Position numbers and translations under genes: made by a program. DNA of 48,086 nucleotides from a virus. Positions 14,689-24,584 of this stretch are shown piece by piece. The first letter of the stretch is position 1, and every line of letters starts with the position of its first letter. Under the pieces are notes generated by a model, which worked only from the letters and a program-made list of their open reading frames with translations, had not been told where the DNA came from and searched no databases. The DNA is taken from IMG/VR virus record IMGVR_UViG_3300018891_000003, positions 1 to 48,086 of that record; one strand, given 5' to 3'.

Positions 14689-15106
14689 CCTTCTTCACCA
14701 CCCTATAAACCTTAATTTCTGCCTGCTCTAGACTATTTGAGCCTTTAGGGATAAGAATGGATGCTAACATGTATTTTAATTTATCTACTCCCTCATAACA
14801 GGCAACTACCTCTGAACCTACCTCTGTCCTGTCTACATGAACTGCCTGTCCACTATCAGAAGGTAGGTCTAGTAAGTAAACATCATAAATAACATCAAAA
14901 TCAGGGTCAGGCACTATATCAAAAGAGAAGGCAGGGTATTCATCAGTTTCTATGTGTTTTTCCATCTTATCTGTATCATAATTATATACCCCATACTCCA
15001 TATAAAACTTTCCTTCTGTAAAGGTTATTTCTGATAAAGAAGGGGTGGAGATTTCCAACCCCTCTATCCAGTAATTATCTGTTTCTGTTGTAATTGTATT
15101 TATCAT
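14663..15106 (-). CDS. tail-associated hypothetical protein, 147 aa
   Basis: An acidic, beta-rich protein with no recognised motif (SFDIVPDPDFDVIYDVYLLD). ATG at 15106 has GGAGGGAG upstream. It lies between the tail fibre and the lysis cassette, where many siphophages carry small baseplate or receptor-binding accessories. Confidence 0.5.
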   Translation of the reverse strand: MINTITTETDNYWIEGLEISTPSLSEITFTEGKFYMEYGVYNYDTDKMEKHIETDEYPAFSFDIVPDPDFDVIYDVYLLDLPSDSGQAVHVDRTEVGSEVVACYEGVDKLKYMLASILIPKGSNSLEQAEIKVYRVVKKGAENTSQQ

Positions 15107-15121
15107 CTTCTACTCCCTCCA

Positions 15122-18100
15122 TTAAATCCTCTTGCCACAAGCCACAACCTGAACCTGAATGGAATGGGTAAATGCCCCACCATCAACATCATGCAGATAC
15201 ACCCTTGCCCCTGTTGATGAAAGATTGTAGATAGAAGCAGTATATCTGTAGGAATTAACATTCACTGCAGTAGCTAGACACCATATTGGAGTTGCACTAA
15301 AAGCAACTGGGAAGTTAAAATCTGCAAAGGAGTATTTAGCATTACTGAAATTTACTGTTACTATGATGTTTTGTATCATCATCAAATCATCATGATTAGA
15401 ACCATCCCTGACAGAAAGCATGTTGTAGCCATTTGGATACTTATATCTTGGCATTTGCAGGTATCTAGTAGTTGCATCAAAAATCCACTTATCCCCTATA
15501 CTATTGTTGATAGTGACATTCCCACCATCAGGGTTTAAATGAAGGGTTCCTACCCCTCCACTACTGAAGGCTGAAAGTTCATTGGTATCCATTTTTAAAC
15601 TGTTGCCTGTTGTGGCATTACCAATAACAAACCCTACCCCCTGTGATGTCCCTGAAACATCATCTGTTGTAGGGATAAGGAGGTTGATATGGCTGGCTTC
15701 AATGGTTCCTGCTTTAACTTTTCCCCAAGTATTGATGGAAGGGTACTTATCCAACCCCCTTCTCATAATCCAAATATTATCTTCTGAATCATATACATGG
15801 GCTTGCTCACTCTCTACCACTTGGACACCATCAATTTCCACCCAGTTTGAGTTGGTTGTTTTAATTTCAATTTCTGCCCAGTATTCCATATAGTTGGAAA
15901 GAGCATTTGGAGCCATAACCCCTTCATATACAAACCTTCTAACTGCTCCATCCTGCCATAGTGGGGCAGAAAAGTTTTGAGTGTAGGATTGAACTAAAAA
16001 CCCTTCTCCATAGAAGGAAACCTTTAATTGTGGGATACCTACATTGGATTGAGAAGTATTGTAGTTAGAAAACTTGGCATGGAAAGAGATAGAATACTTT
16101 CTGTTAGGTCTTACTTGAAAGGCTTGTTTAACATAGTTGGCACTATTTACTGCAACTGCCTGATTTCCAAATGGGGCAGTGGAAGCCACATCAGTTTGAA
16201 GATTACTGTTTAATCTTGGATTTCCTACTGTTGCCCATTGATACCATAGGTCTGATTGTGCAGGAATAGCAAAATACCCATTAGAATCTACTGAACCTGT
16301 CCCCTCAATCATTTCAAAGGAGTGGTCAACAATCAGATTAGTTTTAGGACTTAACCTATACTTATGACCTGCTGAATTGCTATCCTCAAGAGTAAAGCTA
16401 CCATCCTTAACATTCACACCATTTTTATTAATGGTTGTAACTGCCCCATTAGTTCCCACTGTTATACCATTAGAGTTAATGGTAATTTCAGATGTGTTAG
16501 ACTGGACAGATACTAGGTCAGCATTAAGTGTCCCTGCCTTAATAACTTGGGCATTTAACCCTGCAGTAGCAATATGAGAAGTCTGAATGGCACCTGCTAC
16601 AATCTTATCTGCAGTAACAGAGTTGGAAGCTAATTCATTGGCAGTCAGGGTTCCTGAAGCTATCTTATTGGCAGTAATAGTCCTTGAAGCTATTTGGTTA
16701 GCAGTGACAGTACCAGTGTAAATATCCCCACCATCAATATAAGTGGTATTAGAATATTTCCACCCATCCACTAAACTCTTTGTGTCACTGTATTGAGTGT
16801 CTGCATAGCTTTTTGCATTATTTTCTGCAGTATCAATCATCCCTTTTGTTTCAGAAGGCATTTCCACTACTTTAGGGTTAGCTACCCATACATTTTTAGC
16901 TACTCCATTATTATAGAAGTTAAGCCATCTAACCCTAATGTATTTGGTATTAGGGAGCATCCTAGCAGAGTGGGTAATATTCTCACCCAATCCCTTGAAT
17001 TTAGATAGGTCTGTGCCTGCAGGCATTATATAGGCAGTCCTCTTAATCCAAGTGTTGATAGGGTCATTATCACCACTCCAAAAGTAAGGGTTAGTGTTTT
17101 TTGTAGCTAATGTAGTGTCACTGATATTGACCATATCAATACCAATATTTTCTTGTGAAGCATCATAGCCATACAGACCAAAATAATCTGTTCCTCCCAA
17201 TCCATCAGCCATAAACCAAAATGTAACCTCATAGGCTTTGGATGGGTCTACTTCAATAAAATCAGATATGACCATAGTATTTCCACTGGTATATACCTGC
17301 TGAACAGGTACTGTTGCACCAAAAAAGTCCTTATTCACCACTGATAATGGTGAGCCTGTCCATTTGTCTAATGTTCCTGTCTTTGTAGTATTGTTGATAA
17401 GGTTGCCATATTTGCTGTCAGCATAGGTTTTAGCATTATTTTCTGCAGTACTAATCTTGCTATCAGTAGTAGCAGTATCATATGCCCCTATATCAATAGC
17501 TTGTGTAGGAGTGGCATATACCCAAGTGGAACCATCCCATCTTCTCAATCTGTTAGGGTTTACAGAAGTGTCAAGCCAAAAATCATCCACTTGAGGGTTA
17601 GATGGGGCAGTAGATTGTCTTGGTATTCCTTTTTCTCTGCTTTCTGCAATAGCTTGTGCATTGTTTGCAGTAGTTTCTGCCTGTTGTGCAGTGGCTTCAG
17701 CATTTTGAGCAGTATTCAGGGCATTGGAAGCATCATTTTGTGCCTGTGTTGCTTTATTCTCTGCATTAGTGGCAGTGGTTTCAGCATTAGCTGCTTTATT
17801 CTCAATTGCCCCAATTGTGGAGCCTGTTGTAGTATTAATCAATTCTCCACTAGCTACTTGAATTTGGATAGGGTTGTATTCATCATCTACCACAACCATT
17901 GAACCTGCCTGAACTGCAGAACTATGATGGACATTATTCAAGGTATTCTGACCTTTTTCTAGCCTCTTAAAGAAGTCAAATAAATCTTTCTTCCTGTTAG
18001 CTAATGTGACCTTAATTTGCTCTGTTTGATTGTAAGTAACAGAGTAAGAAAGAACCCTCATGGCTTCAGAAATATTATTCTTGAAGTCCTCTACCCAAAC

Positions 18101-18916
18101 CTTATCTCCTACATCAAACATAAATAAGCCACTATCAATTTCTGCTTCATAAGAGATAATTTCAGGCTGATTACATTCTTTCCATAATTCATCTGCCCAT
18201 TTTTCTAGGTCAGCCTGTTTCTTGATGCCTTTATCTGTGTAAACATTGACTTTCCTACCCACTCCCCTTGTGGTCTTTAATTGCTTACTTCCATCCCCTG
18301 AACCCAAGACAATGATTTTGTCATATCTTTGGGCATCAGATTTTTTTACACTCAAGGCAACTAGATTTATCCCTCTCTGAAACCTTACAGTAGAAGTGAG
18401 GTCATTACCCACTTCTTTTAGGAAGTCCACCTTCTTTGTTTCAGGATATAATTTCCACTCCTTGCCCTGCCTGATGGCTAATGTAGTTAGTAGGTCAATG
18501 GTCTTTTCAAAATTCTTTTCAAATTGTGTTACAGGGTCATTAGTTGTGTTCCCTAGAGAATAACCCACATCATTACAAAGGTCAGTAAGGATTGTTCTTT
18601 CAGTGGTGTTTTTCCATACCACTCTATTTTCATCAATGTATTCTTCCCAGTCCTCTCCATAGCCTGTTCCCTCAAAGTAAAGGGTATCTTCTCTAATATC
18701 CATATCTCTAATGATGCCTAAAAACACATCACTGTAGTTCCTGACAATTCTTAAGGTATCACCAATTTTTGGGGCAGATAATTCACTCTCTGCATCCCTT
18801 GGAATAGTAAAATAAAAAGTCCCAAACTTCATTAACTCTCTTTTATAACTCAATTCAATGAATGGAACCATTTGTGAATTGCTATTTATCCAAATCTCAT
18901 AGTGTGGTCTAACCAT
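15122..18916 (-). CDS. tail hub/endopeptidase-like protein with fibre, 1264 aa
   Basis: The N-terminal 330 residues (YEIWINSNSQMVPFIEL, GTLRIV-like loops, VWVEDFKNNISEAM) match the architecture of Gram-positive siphophage tail-hub (Tal/gp37-like) proteins. Then come an Ala/Asn/Thr coiled coil (about 370-430), a small module (DDFWLDTSVNPNRLRRWDG) and a central domain. Repeats of ITANKIASGTLTANELASN type typical of tail fibres follow, then a carbohydrate-binding-like region and a C-terminal beta domain. It probably contacts the cell surface. ATG at 18916 is chosen over a GTG six codons upstream because GGGGGTG lies nine bases before it. Confidence 0.75.
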   Translation of the reverse strand: MVRPHYEIWINSNSQMVPFIELSYKRELMKFGTFYFTIPRDAESELSAPKIGDTLRIVRNYSDVFLGIIRDMDIREDTLYFEGTGYGEDWEEYIDENRVVWKNTTERTILTDLCNDVGYSLGNTTNDPVTQFEKNFEKTIDLLTTLAIRQGKEWKLYPETKKVDFLKEVGNDLTSTVRFQRGINLVALSVKKSDAQRYDKIIVLGSGDGSKQLKTTRGVGRKVNVYTDKGIKKQADLEKWADELWKECNQPEIISYEAEIDSGLFMFDVGDKVWVEDFKNNISEAMRVLSYSVTYNQTEQIKVTLANRKKDLFDFFKRLEKGQNTLNNVHHSSAVQAGSMVVVDDEYNPIQIQVASGELINTTTGSTIGAIENKAANAETTATNAENKATQAQNDASNALNTAQNAEATAQQAETTANNAQAIAESREKGIPRQSTAPSNPQVDDFWLDTSVNPNRLRRWDGSTWVYATPTQAIDIGAYDTATTDSKISTAENNAKTYADSKYGNLINNTTKTGTLDKWTGSPLSVVNKDFFGATVPVQQVYTSGNTMVISDFIEVDPSKAYEVTFWFMADGLGGTDYFGLYGYDASQENIGIDMVNISDTTLATKNTNPYFWSGDNDPINTWIKRTAYIMPAGTDLSKFKGLGENITHSARMLPNTKYIRVRWLNFYNNGVAKNVWVANPKVVEMPSETKGMIDTAENNAKSYADTQYSDTKSLVDGWKYSNTTYIDGGDIYTGTVTANQIASRTITANKIASGTLTANELASNSVTADKIVAGAIQTSHIATAGLNAQVIKAGTLNADLVSVQSNTSEITINSNGITVGTNGAVTTINKNGVNVKDGSFTLEDSNSAGHKYRLSPKTNLIVDHSFEMIEGTGSVDSNGYFAIPAQSDLWYQWATVGNPRLNSNLQTDVASTAPFGNQAVAVNSANYVKQAFQVRPNRKYSISFHAKFSNYNTSQSNVGIPQLKVSFYGEGFLVQSYTQNFSAPLWQDGAVRRFVYEGVMAPNALSNYMEYWAEIEIKTTNSNWVEIDGVQVVESEQAHVYDSEDNIWIMRRGLDKYPSINTWGKVKAGTIEASHINLLIPTTDDVSGTSQGVGFVIGNATTGNSLKMDTNELSAFSSGGVGTLHLNPDGGNVTINNSIGDKWIFDATTRYLQMPRYKYPNGYNMLSVRDGSNHDDLMMIQNIIVTVNFSNAKYSFADFNFPVAFSATPIWCLATAVNVNSYRYTASIYNLSSTGARVYLHDVDGGAFTHSIQVQVVACGKRI

Positions 18917-18937
18917 ACTCCATAACACCCCCACATA

Positions 18938-18955
18938 AATAGTTCAGTATTGTAT
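18938..18955 (-). promoter_or_regulatory. late promoter-like motif before the tail fibre gene
   Basis: Minus strand ATAC-N5-TGAACTATTTA, one mismatch from consensus, 22 bp before the start and next to the GGGGG ribosome site. Confidence 0.5.
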
Positions 18956-19154
18956 ATTGTGGGTTAATGTTATGTAATAATATTATGTAATTGTAATATT
19001 GTTACATCATATGTAATACTTAATCAAAATAAAAATAAGAAAAACTATTCATTAAACCTGTTAAATTTAAAATTAAATGATACATAATACATAAATGTTT
19101 ACCTCATTTTGTTCATTTTATAATAATAGTGTTATGTTTCAGTGCCATGTGAAA
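18956..19154. other. AT-rich intergenic region with TTATGTAATA boxes
   Basis: About 200 bp without a gene. It contains several copies of ATGTAATA/TATTACAT (about 18970-19020), the same box seen in the parA promoter region. Nothing else is recognised. Confidence 0.5.
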
Positions 19155-19184
19155 CAAAAAAAACAAGGGCTTTATTCAAGCCCC
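19155..19184 (-). terminator. terminator of the 86-aa coiled-coil gene
   Basis: GGGCTT-GAATA-AAGCCC followed by TTGTTTTTTTT on the minus strand; the stop codon is in the hairpin. Confidence 0.75.
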
Positions 19185-19432
19185 ATAGTTTTCTTTACTC
19201 TGTGAACATCAACTTCCATTCTCCACTGCTTCATAGCTAGAAGTTCTACATTGTCATTTACTTTGTCTACTTTATCATCAAATCTTGCCATTTCTACTCT
19301 TAAGTCTGCTATTTCCCTTCTAGTTTCTGTTATCTCTCTATTCATTTCTTCCATCTGTTCTTTGATTTCTCTCATTTCTTTTTTAAATTCATCCTGTAAT
19401 TCCTTAATTGCCTGTAGGATTTCATTTACCAT
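19172..19432 (-). CDS. coiled-coil protein, 86 aa (moron-like)
   Basis: Nearly the whole length is a charged heptad helix (ELQDEFKKEMREIKEQMEEM, then ETRREIADLRVEM). It has its own sigma-A promoter (19490-19518) and its own terminator, although it lies inside the tail gene block. Such an autonomous unit is typical of a moron expressed outside the lytic cycle. No function is recognised. Confidence 0.65.
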   Translation of the reverse strand: MVNEILQAIKELQDEFKKEMREIKEQMEEMNREITETRREIADLRVEMARFDDKVDKVNDNVELLAMKQWRMEVDVHRVKKTMGLE

Positions 19433-19489
19433 ATTCCTATTTCTCCCTTCAATTTTATTATAATAAGTTTTTAAAAACCTTACAATAAT

Positions 19490-19518
19490 ATAATAATATT
19501 TATGTATTGTAATGTCAA
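19490..19518 (-). promoter_or_regulatory. sigma-A type promoter of the moron-like gene
   Basis: TTGAC-A, 17-bp spacer, TATTAT on the minus strand. Confidence 0.7.
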
Positions 19519-19546
19519 CATAAAATTATAAAAAATAAGGTGTTCA

Positions 19547-20941
19547 TTAGAACACCCTAGACCTATGGACAACCTGTGAGCCTGCTTCAATAATATATCC
19601 TGCTTGTGACCTTTTGGAAGTAGGGGATGTTGTGCCCTGAAAGTACATTATAGGTTCACTCCAAATTTTTGGAGATGAATTATAGCTATGTCTTGTGGCT
19701 ATTTCTACCCATCCATTAACCACATTGGTTCTAACTATTCCACTTACATTTATATCAGGATTTACATACCCAACATACCCTCCACCTGCAGATGGTGTGA
19801 AATGTAAATAAATCAATGGACTTGCAGTTAATGTTGCTTCCACATTTGTTGAATCAGTAATAGCAGAAGTACTGTTATTGATGGTGTAGTTATCCACTAA
19901 AGTTTTATCTACATAGTGATAGGTATAGAACCAGTCCATATAGTCATTAATTACCCTAGTCTTTAACTGGATACTATTTTTACCCCTATTCATATGAATC
20001 ATCAAGGCAGTAATAGTACCATCAGAAAACTGATATTCCATTTCAATTTCAACAAATTCAGTAGTGAACCTTTTGAGTTGTATTTTCCTTCTAATGGCAT
20101 TTTCACTGTAGAGGGTTCTTGGGTTCTCCACATTTCCATTTATATAGGAATATGCTCTCCAAGCTACTCTTATTGGGGCTTTATGGAAGTTCTGATACTG
20201 TGTTCCATTCCATCTGTAGTACCAAATCTCCCCATTACTATCAATCTCCATCTTGAAGTAACCATTGGTCACACTAAACCCTGCCCCAATCTGTGCATGT
20301 GGACTAAAAAGTTGAATATTTCCTTGTTTAGCCACTATCCCTACTCTTTCAGTCCCTAAACATTCCTGATAAGAAATAGTGTTTTGAGAAGGATTTACTC
20401 TATAGTCCATTCCACCCCATTCCCCATATAAAGTACCTGTAGGGGAATCAGAATGGAACATAGCACCAACTGGGTAGGAAACATCAACATGTCTCCAAGT
20501 ATTCCAAGAAGCCCAACCTGATTGAACATTTTTAGCCCTATATTGAGTAAAACCATAAAACTCTGATTTATGACCTAAATCAACAAAGTTAATGTAATAA
20601 ACTACCCACCCCACCTTTCCACCTTCTCTGTCTATGCCAAAACTCTCCATCAGGACTAAATGATTGTGCAACTCATTGGTATGGGCATTGGTTTCTAAAA
20701 GGTAGGGCATAAACCCTATTCCTAACTGTAATTGCTCTAACTGTTGTCTAAATTGATAGGCTTCAGTCTCATTATTAAATGACTTATATAGTTCTACTTT
20801 GAATCTAATGGGTTCTGTATGATTAAGGATTGCTTGTGCCTTTGTTCCTGTAACTTTAGAGGAAGAAATATCACCACTTCCACCCCAGTTAATATTAAGG
20901 GGTAGACCAATATCAATCCCATGCAATCTCCATGTACTCAT
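19547..20941 (-). CDS. distal tail protein-like, 464 aa
   Basis: Lies between tape measure and tail hub, the conserved position of Dit. The N-terminal 140 residues (WRLHGIDIGLPLNINWGGSG, QFRQQLEQLQLGIGFMPYL) fit a tail-tip ring domain. The rest is a beta-rich region full of Trp/Tyr (WYYRWNGTQYQNFHKAP), suggesting an inserted carbohydrate-binding module. This is longer than simple Dit proteins (about 250), as in evolved Dits. ATG at 20941 has AAAGGGGG upstream. Confidence 0.6.
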   Translation of the reverse strand: MSTWRLHGIDIGLPLNINWGGSGDISSSKVTGTKAQAILNHTEPIRFKVELYKSFNNETEAYQFRQQLEQLQLGIGFMPYLLETNAHTNELHNHLVLMESFGIDREGGKVGWVVYYINFVDLGHKSEFYGFTQYRAKNVQSGWASWNTWRHVDVSYPVGAMFHSDSPTGTLYGEWGGMDYRVNPSQNTISYQECLGTERVGIVAKQGNIQLFSPHAQIGAGFSVTNGYFKMEIDSNGEIWYYRWNGTQYQNFHKAPIRVAWRAYSYINGNVENPRTLYSENAIRRKIQLKRFTTEFVEIEMEYQFSDGTITALMIHMNRGKNSIQLKTRVINDYMDWFYTYHYVDKTLVDNYTINNSTSAITDSTNVEATLTASPLIYLHFTPSAGGGYVGYVNPDINVSGIVRTNVVNGWVEIATRHSYNSSPKIWSEPIMYFQGTTSPTSKRSQAGYIIEAGSQVVHRSRVF

Positions 20942-20977
20942 AAAAATCCCCCTTTATATAAAGAGAAGTGGGGCAGA

Positions 20978-23788
20978 TTAGCCCCTCATTCTCCTTTCAA
21001 TTTCTCTAATAATCCTGTCCACTAATACTTCAGGGTTTTTCAAATCATCAGAAGAAGCATTAATAGTGATATTAAACTCATTTTTGGAGGTGTCACTTGT
21101 CTCAAATCTTCTAGGATTTAGAGAACCTGCAAGCCCCCTACTATTCATGCCATTGATGGCATAGTTCCCTGCTAATCCACCACTCATGGCACTACTCAAT
21201 GTTCCACCAATGCTTCTAGCTAGAAGGCTTTTTGCCTTTGTAGCACCTTCTGCAAATGCACTCATGGTTGCATAACCTGAATAAGTGATATTAGAGAAAG
21301 CACCTTCTTTTGCATCAGAGAAACCAAAGAATCTCCTTGCTTTTGTTACAACTGAAGAAACTGCAGAAGTCACTTTTCCTACTGCATCCCTGATACCTCT
21401 TGCAAAGGCATCCATTAATGACTTGCCACTCTTATAAACAGTGGAGCCAAAAGATTTAATAGCAGATGAAATAGCACTTAAAATCCCCCTTACAGTGCTA
21501 GGAAGGATACTTCTGTAGGAGTTTAGGATATTCTTCAGGTTGTTCCATGCTTGTCTCCAATTCCCTGCAATCAGGTTAATCCAAAAGGCTATGGTATTCT
21601 TAATGGCAGTCATGAAAATAGCTACTATTTGCTTCAGGGTATTTCCTATCCCCCTAAAGAAAGCAACAATACCATTCCATACTCCCTTCCAAAAGGAAGC
21701 AACCAAGCCAAAGTAGGTTTTAATAGTAGTCCACACCATCATGACAAATGAAGTTGCTACTGCATGAATAATAGTCCATACTGACCTGAAAAATGTAACA
21801 ATACCATTCCAAACAGACCTAAAGAAGTTACCAATGGCAACTAGATATGGTCTGATGGCTTCATAAAATGACCTGAAGGCATTGACAATAACAGTCCACA
21901 TATCCCTGCCCCATGCAGAAATATCAGCCACTAGGTCATTGAAACCAATAATGGTGGTTTCAACAATATAATTGACTTGAGATAACATTTCACTACCAAT
22001 CTGTACCCATCTGTCCCAAAAGATGAATCTAATAAACTCCCATAATCCACTAAAGAAGGAAGTAATATTAGACCAAGCATTTTGTAGTGTTTGGACTGCT
22101 TCAGATTGAGTTTGCCCAGTATCCATCAGGATGTTTATTAGCCCTTGGTATATAGCATTTCTGATGTTTTGGATGGTAGTGGATACCCATTCTACTGCAC
22201 TTTCCCAAGCACCAATAAAAAATGCCCTAATGACACTAGGGAGTTCACTAAACCACCTAGTTATGCCTGTAATCAGGTTTTCTGCCCCTGAAACTATGTT
22301 GTTCCATGTTTGTTTCATCCAAGACCATACTGCCTGTGTCTTTTCCTGTATGCCACCCCAGTTCTTTGTCCAAGCAAAATATAGGAGTGTTACAAGGGCA
22401 ACAATAGCAGTGATAGCCAATCCAATAGGGTTCATTAACATAATTCTTCCTAGCCAAAGGACTGCAGTTCCAAGCCCCCTAAAAGCCTTTGCAATCAGAC
22501 CTATTACTTTACCTACCCCAGTGGAGTTCTTCATATACTTGAAGGTAGTGCCTATCAGCATCCCAAACTCCCTTACAGTTCTAATGGCTAGTACCCATGT
22601 TCCTACAGTTAGCAGGATTACACCTGAAAGTAGTGAGAAAGCACCTACACCAAGGATAATGTAGCCAATAGTCTTTTTGGTTTCAGTGGAAAGACCATTA
22701 AACCAGTCTACTGCCACCTTTAGCATTTTGACAAAGTCAGTTAAGGCAGGGAGCATCATCATACCAAATCCAATAGCCACATCCTCCACTGCAGATTTTA
22801 ATAATTTCATCTGTCCATTAAATGTAGCTAACTGGGTTTCTTTCATCTGCTCTAAAACTCCACCACTTTCCTTTAACTGCTTCTGATATTCCCTTAACTT
22901 CCCTGACCCCTTATCAATCAAGGCAGACATAGCAGAAGTAGCTTCATCACCAAAAACAGTAAAGAGTTCTGCAGTATCTAAATTAGCCTTCCCAAGCCTA
23001 TCTAGGATAGTTGCAAAGTCATTATACATAGGGTTAATTTCCTTAAGTGTAAGTCCATTTGCCTGTAGAACTTTTGATGCTTCCTTTGTTGGGTCTACAA
23101 GCCTTGATAGTGCTTGTCTTAAGGAAGTACCTGCAGTTTCTGCAGGAATACCTGCATCATAAAGCATAGAAAGGATACCTACAGTGTCCTCCAAGCTATA
23201 ATTTAGCTGGTTAGCAATAGGGGCAACATATTTTAATGTGTACCTAAACTTCTCCATAGAAGCAGAGGAAATATTAGTGGCTTTAGCAAAGATTTCTGCT
23301 ACCCTTGAAGATGAATAACCTTGCTTCTCAAAGTTTTTCATTGTAGATACCACAATTTCAGTAGCCATTTCTAGGTCATAGTTAAGGGCAGTGGATAAGT
23401 TAATAGTTGACTTAAGCATATCCTCCATTTGGTCTACCCCATAACCAAACTGTGCCAACAACTTCATAGCATTAGCACTTTCTGTAGCAGTAAAGGAAGT
23501 AGTTCTTCCAAATTCCCTTGCAATAGCCTCAAGGTCTTTCCAATCCCCTGCAGTTCTCCCCATTACTGATGCAGTATCAGCTAATGCCTGTTCAAAGTCT
23601 GCAGTAGTTTTCACTGCATAGCCTAAACCTGCAGTAACTGCCCCACCCAATGCCAAGAAGCCATATGACATGTCTTGAAGTGTCCCTGCATTTTGTTGAA
23701 GGGTTTCCATGTCACTCCTAAATCTTTTTAGTTCCCTACTGGCATTGTTTTGGGCTTCAATGATTATATCAATAACACTTTTAGCCAA
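20978..23788 (-). CDS. tail tape measure protein, TP901 type
   Basis: Determines tail length and is ejected with the DNA. The N terminus has the characteristic ADFEQALADTASVMGRTAGD and later AGIPAETAGTSLRQALSRLV. The middle holds hydrophobic spans (about 375-470, GYIILGVGAFSLLSGVILL) and Trp-rich repeated helices (WNGIVTFFRSVW, WNGIVAFFRG). Length is about 936 residues. I chose TTG 23788, six bases after AAGGGTGG; the upstream ATG lies before the ribosome site. It is transcribed after a terminator and a weak promoter-like TTGACA. Confidence 0.93.
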   Translation of the reverse strand: MAKSVIDIIIEAQNNASRELKRFRSDMETLQQNAGTLQDMSYGFLALGGAVTAGLGYAVKTTADFEQALADTASVMGRTAGDWKDLEAIAREFGRTTSFTATESANAMKLLAQFGYGVDQMEDMLKSTINLSTALNYDLEMATEIVVSTMKNFEKQGYSSSRVAEIFAKATNISSASMEKFRYTLKYVAPIANQLNYSLEDTVGILSMLYDAGIPAETAGTSLRQALSRLVDPTKEASKVLQANGLTLKEINPMYNDFATILDRLGKANLDTAELFTVFGDEATSAMSALIDKGSGKLREYQKQLKESGGVLEQMKETQLATFNGQMKLLKSAVEDVAIGFGMMMLPALTDFVKMLKVAVDWFNGLSTETKKTIGYIILGVGAFSLLSGVILLTVGTWVLAIRTVREFGMLIGTTFKYMKNSTGVGKVIGLIAKAFRGLGTAVLWLGRIMLMNPIGLAITAIVALVTLLYFAWTKNWGGIQEKTQAVWSWMKQTWNNIVSGAENLITGITRWFSELPSVIRAFFIGAWESAVEWVSTTIQNIRNAIYQGLINILMDTGQTQSEAVQTLQNAWSNITSFFSGLWEFIRFIFWDRWVQIGSEMLSQVNYIVETTIIGFNDLVADISAWGRDMWTVIVNAFRSFYEAIRPYLVAIGNFFRSVWNGIVTFFRSVWTIIHAVATSFVMMVWTTIKTYFGLVASFWKGVWNGIVAFFRGIGNTLKQIVAIFMTAIKNTIAFWINLIAGNWRQAWNNLKNILNSYRSILPSTVRGILSAISSAIKSFGSTVYKSGKSLMDAFARGIRDAVGKVTSAVSSVVTKARRFFGFSDAKEGAFSNITYSGYATMSAFAEGATKAKSLLARSIGGTLSSAMSGGLAGNYAINGMNSRGLAGSLNPRRFETSDTSKNEFNITINASSDDLKNPEVLVDRIIREIERRMRG

Positions 23789-23854
23789 TGTCACCCACCC
23801 TTGAAGGATTACCCCCATTAAGAATATTGTTGTGTTACTGTGTCAAATTATAAT

Positions 23855-23889
23855 TAAAAAAGGAAGGCAACTTGGATAAGCTACCTTCC
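23855..23889 (-). terminator. terminator between tail chaperones and tape measure
   Basis: GGAAGG...CCTTCC followed by TTTTTTAATT on the minus strand, overlapping the end of the chaperone reading frame. It may attenuate tape-measure expression. Confidence 0.65.
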
Positions 23890-24111
23890 CTTGCCCTTTT
23901 TGTTCTGCTTTTTATATTCCTTTTCTTCTAGTTCTCCTATAGTATTCTCAATAATCATAAATTGTGTAACTATCTTGTATTTCTCCTGATACAAGGTAGG
24001 GGCAGTGGGAAGAACTTTAAACTTCTTGCATAGCATGTACTCCTGAACAATTGGAGGAACATCATGCACCTTTTGCCCCTTGTATAGCTTTTTAACAACA
24101 TGCTCTATTCT
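23881..24111 (-). CDS. tail assembly chaperone, -1 frameshift extension (gpT-like)
   Basis: This reading frame has no convincing start of its own: a GTG at 24069 lacks a ribosome site. It is open from the A8 run at 24111-24118 and lies -1 to the upstream chaperone. Frameshifting gives a fusion of about 185 residues (109 + 76), the gpG-gpGT arrangement found next to the tape measure gene in most siphophages. The extension is Lys/Glu-rich (ENTIGELEEKEYKKQNKK). Confidence 0.75.
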   Translation of the reverse strand, partial: RIEHVVKKLYKGQKVHDVPPIVQEYMLCKKFKVLPTAPTLYQEKYKIVTQFMIIENTIGELEEKEYKKQNKKGKGR

Positions 24112-24437
24112 TTTTTTTCTTCTGCTGGTGTTTCATTGTAGGCATCAATTTCTTGGAGAATCTTTTGGGCAACATCCTCTTTAAGCCTTCTGATATTCTC
24201 TATTGTGATAGGAACTAGATTGCCCTGTTTATCCTTTAAAGTCCAAGAAACAAGTGAAGCCTTCATTTTTTCCTCTTGGAGAACAGCTAAATCCATTTCA
24301 GGCTGTTTGGTAACAAAGTTGATTTTTAAAGCCTTTTTGTTAATTTGGTTAACCTCACCATAACCCAATTCTTTAATTTCAAATTCTTCTCCCTTGTAAA
24401 AGAATTTTTTAGTGCTATCATCAACAAAGAAACTCAT
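24105..24437 (-). CDS. tail assembly chaperone (gpG-like), 110 aa
   Basis: Lies just before the tape measure gene and after the tail tube, as gpG-type chaperones do. The beta-rich N terminus (KKFFYKGEEFEIKELGYGE) is typical of the Gram-positive group. It ends EEKKE, encoded by GAA GAA AAA AAA GAA TAG. The A8 run is a slippery site for the -1 shift into the following frame. Confidence 0.75.
   Translation of the reverse strand: MSFFVDDSTKKFFYKGEEFEIKELGYGEVNQINKKALKINFVTKQPEMDLAVLQEEKMKASLVSWTLKDKQGNLVPITIENIRRLKEDVAQKILQEIDAYNETPAEEKKE
24111..24118 (-). other. A8 slippery site for -1 frameshift
   Basis: Eight consecutive A on the minus strand, two codons before the TAG stop of the chaperone, with an open -1 frame beyond. 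No strong downstream stem was found by eye. Confidence 0.7.
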
Positions 24438-24471
24438 GCTTATCTATCTCCTTTACTGTTATTTTTTTATT

Positions 24472-24545
24472 TGGCATGGACTAGAGGAATTGAACCCCTA
24501 CCTGTGGAGTTGGAAACCACAATGCTACCCTTACACCAAGTCCAC
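24472..24545 (-). tRNA. tRNA-Trp (anticodon CCA)
   Basis: Minus-strand cloverleaf: acceptor GTGGACT/AGTCCAT, short D arm, anticodon arm GTGGT-TTCCAAC-TCCAC with CCA at 34-36, T arm AGGGG-TTCAATT-CCTCT, G73 and an encoded CCA (24472-24474). G73 agrees with bacterial tRNA-Trp. The 31-39 pair is a T-T mismatch, which is unusual. It lies alone inside the tail operon, between tail tube and chaperone, 40 bp after a late promoter motif. Confidence 0.85.
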
Positions 24546-24584
24546 ACAAAATTAGGTGAAAGGGTTGTTAGCCCTTCCACCTTT

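Noticed and set aside
17640-17820. Alternating repeats in the tail fibre gene as a DNA element
   Set aside because: They follow the Ala/Asn/Thr coiled-coil repeat of the protein and respect the codon frame.
24472-24545. tRNA read as Gly(UCC)
   Set aside because: That reading needs a shifted anticodon stem with mismatches; centring the loop gives CCA, and G73 fits Trp.
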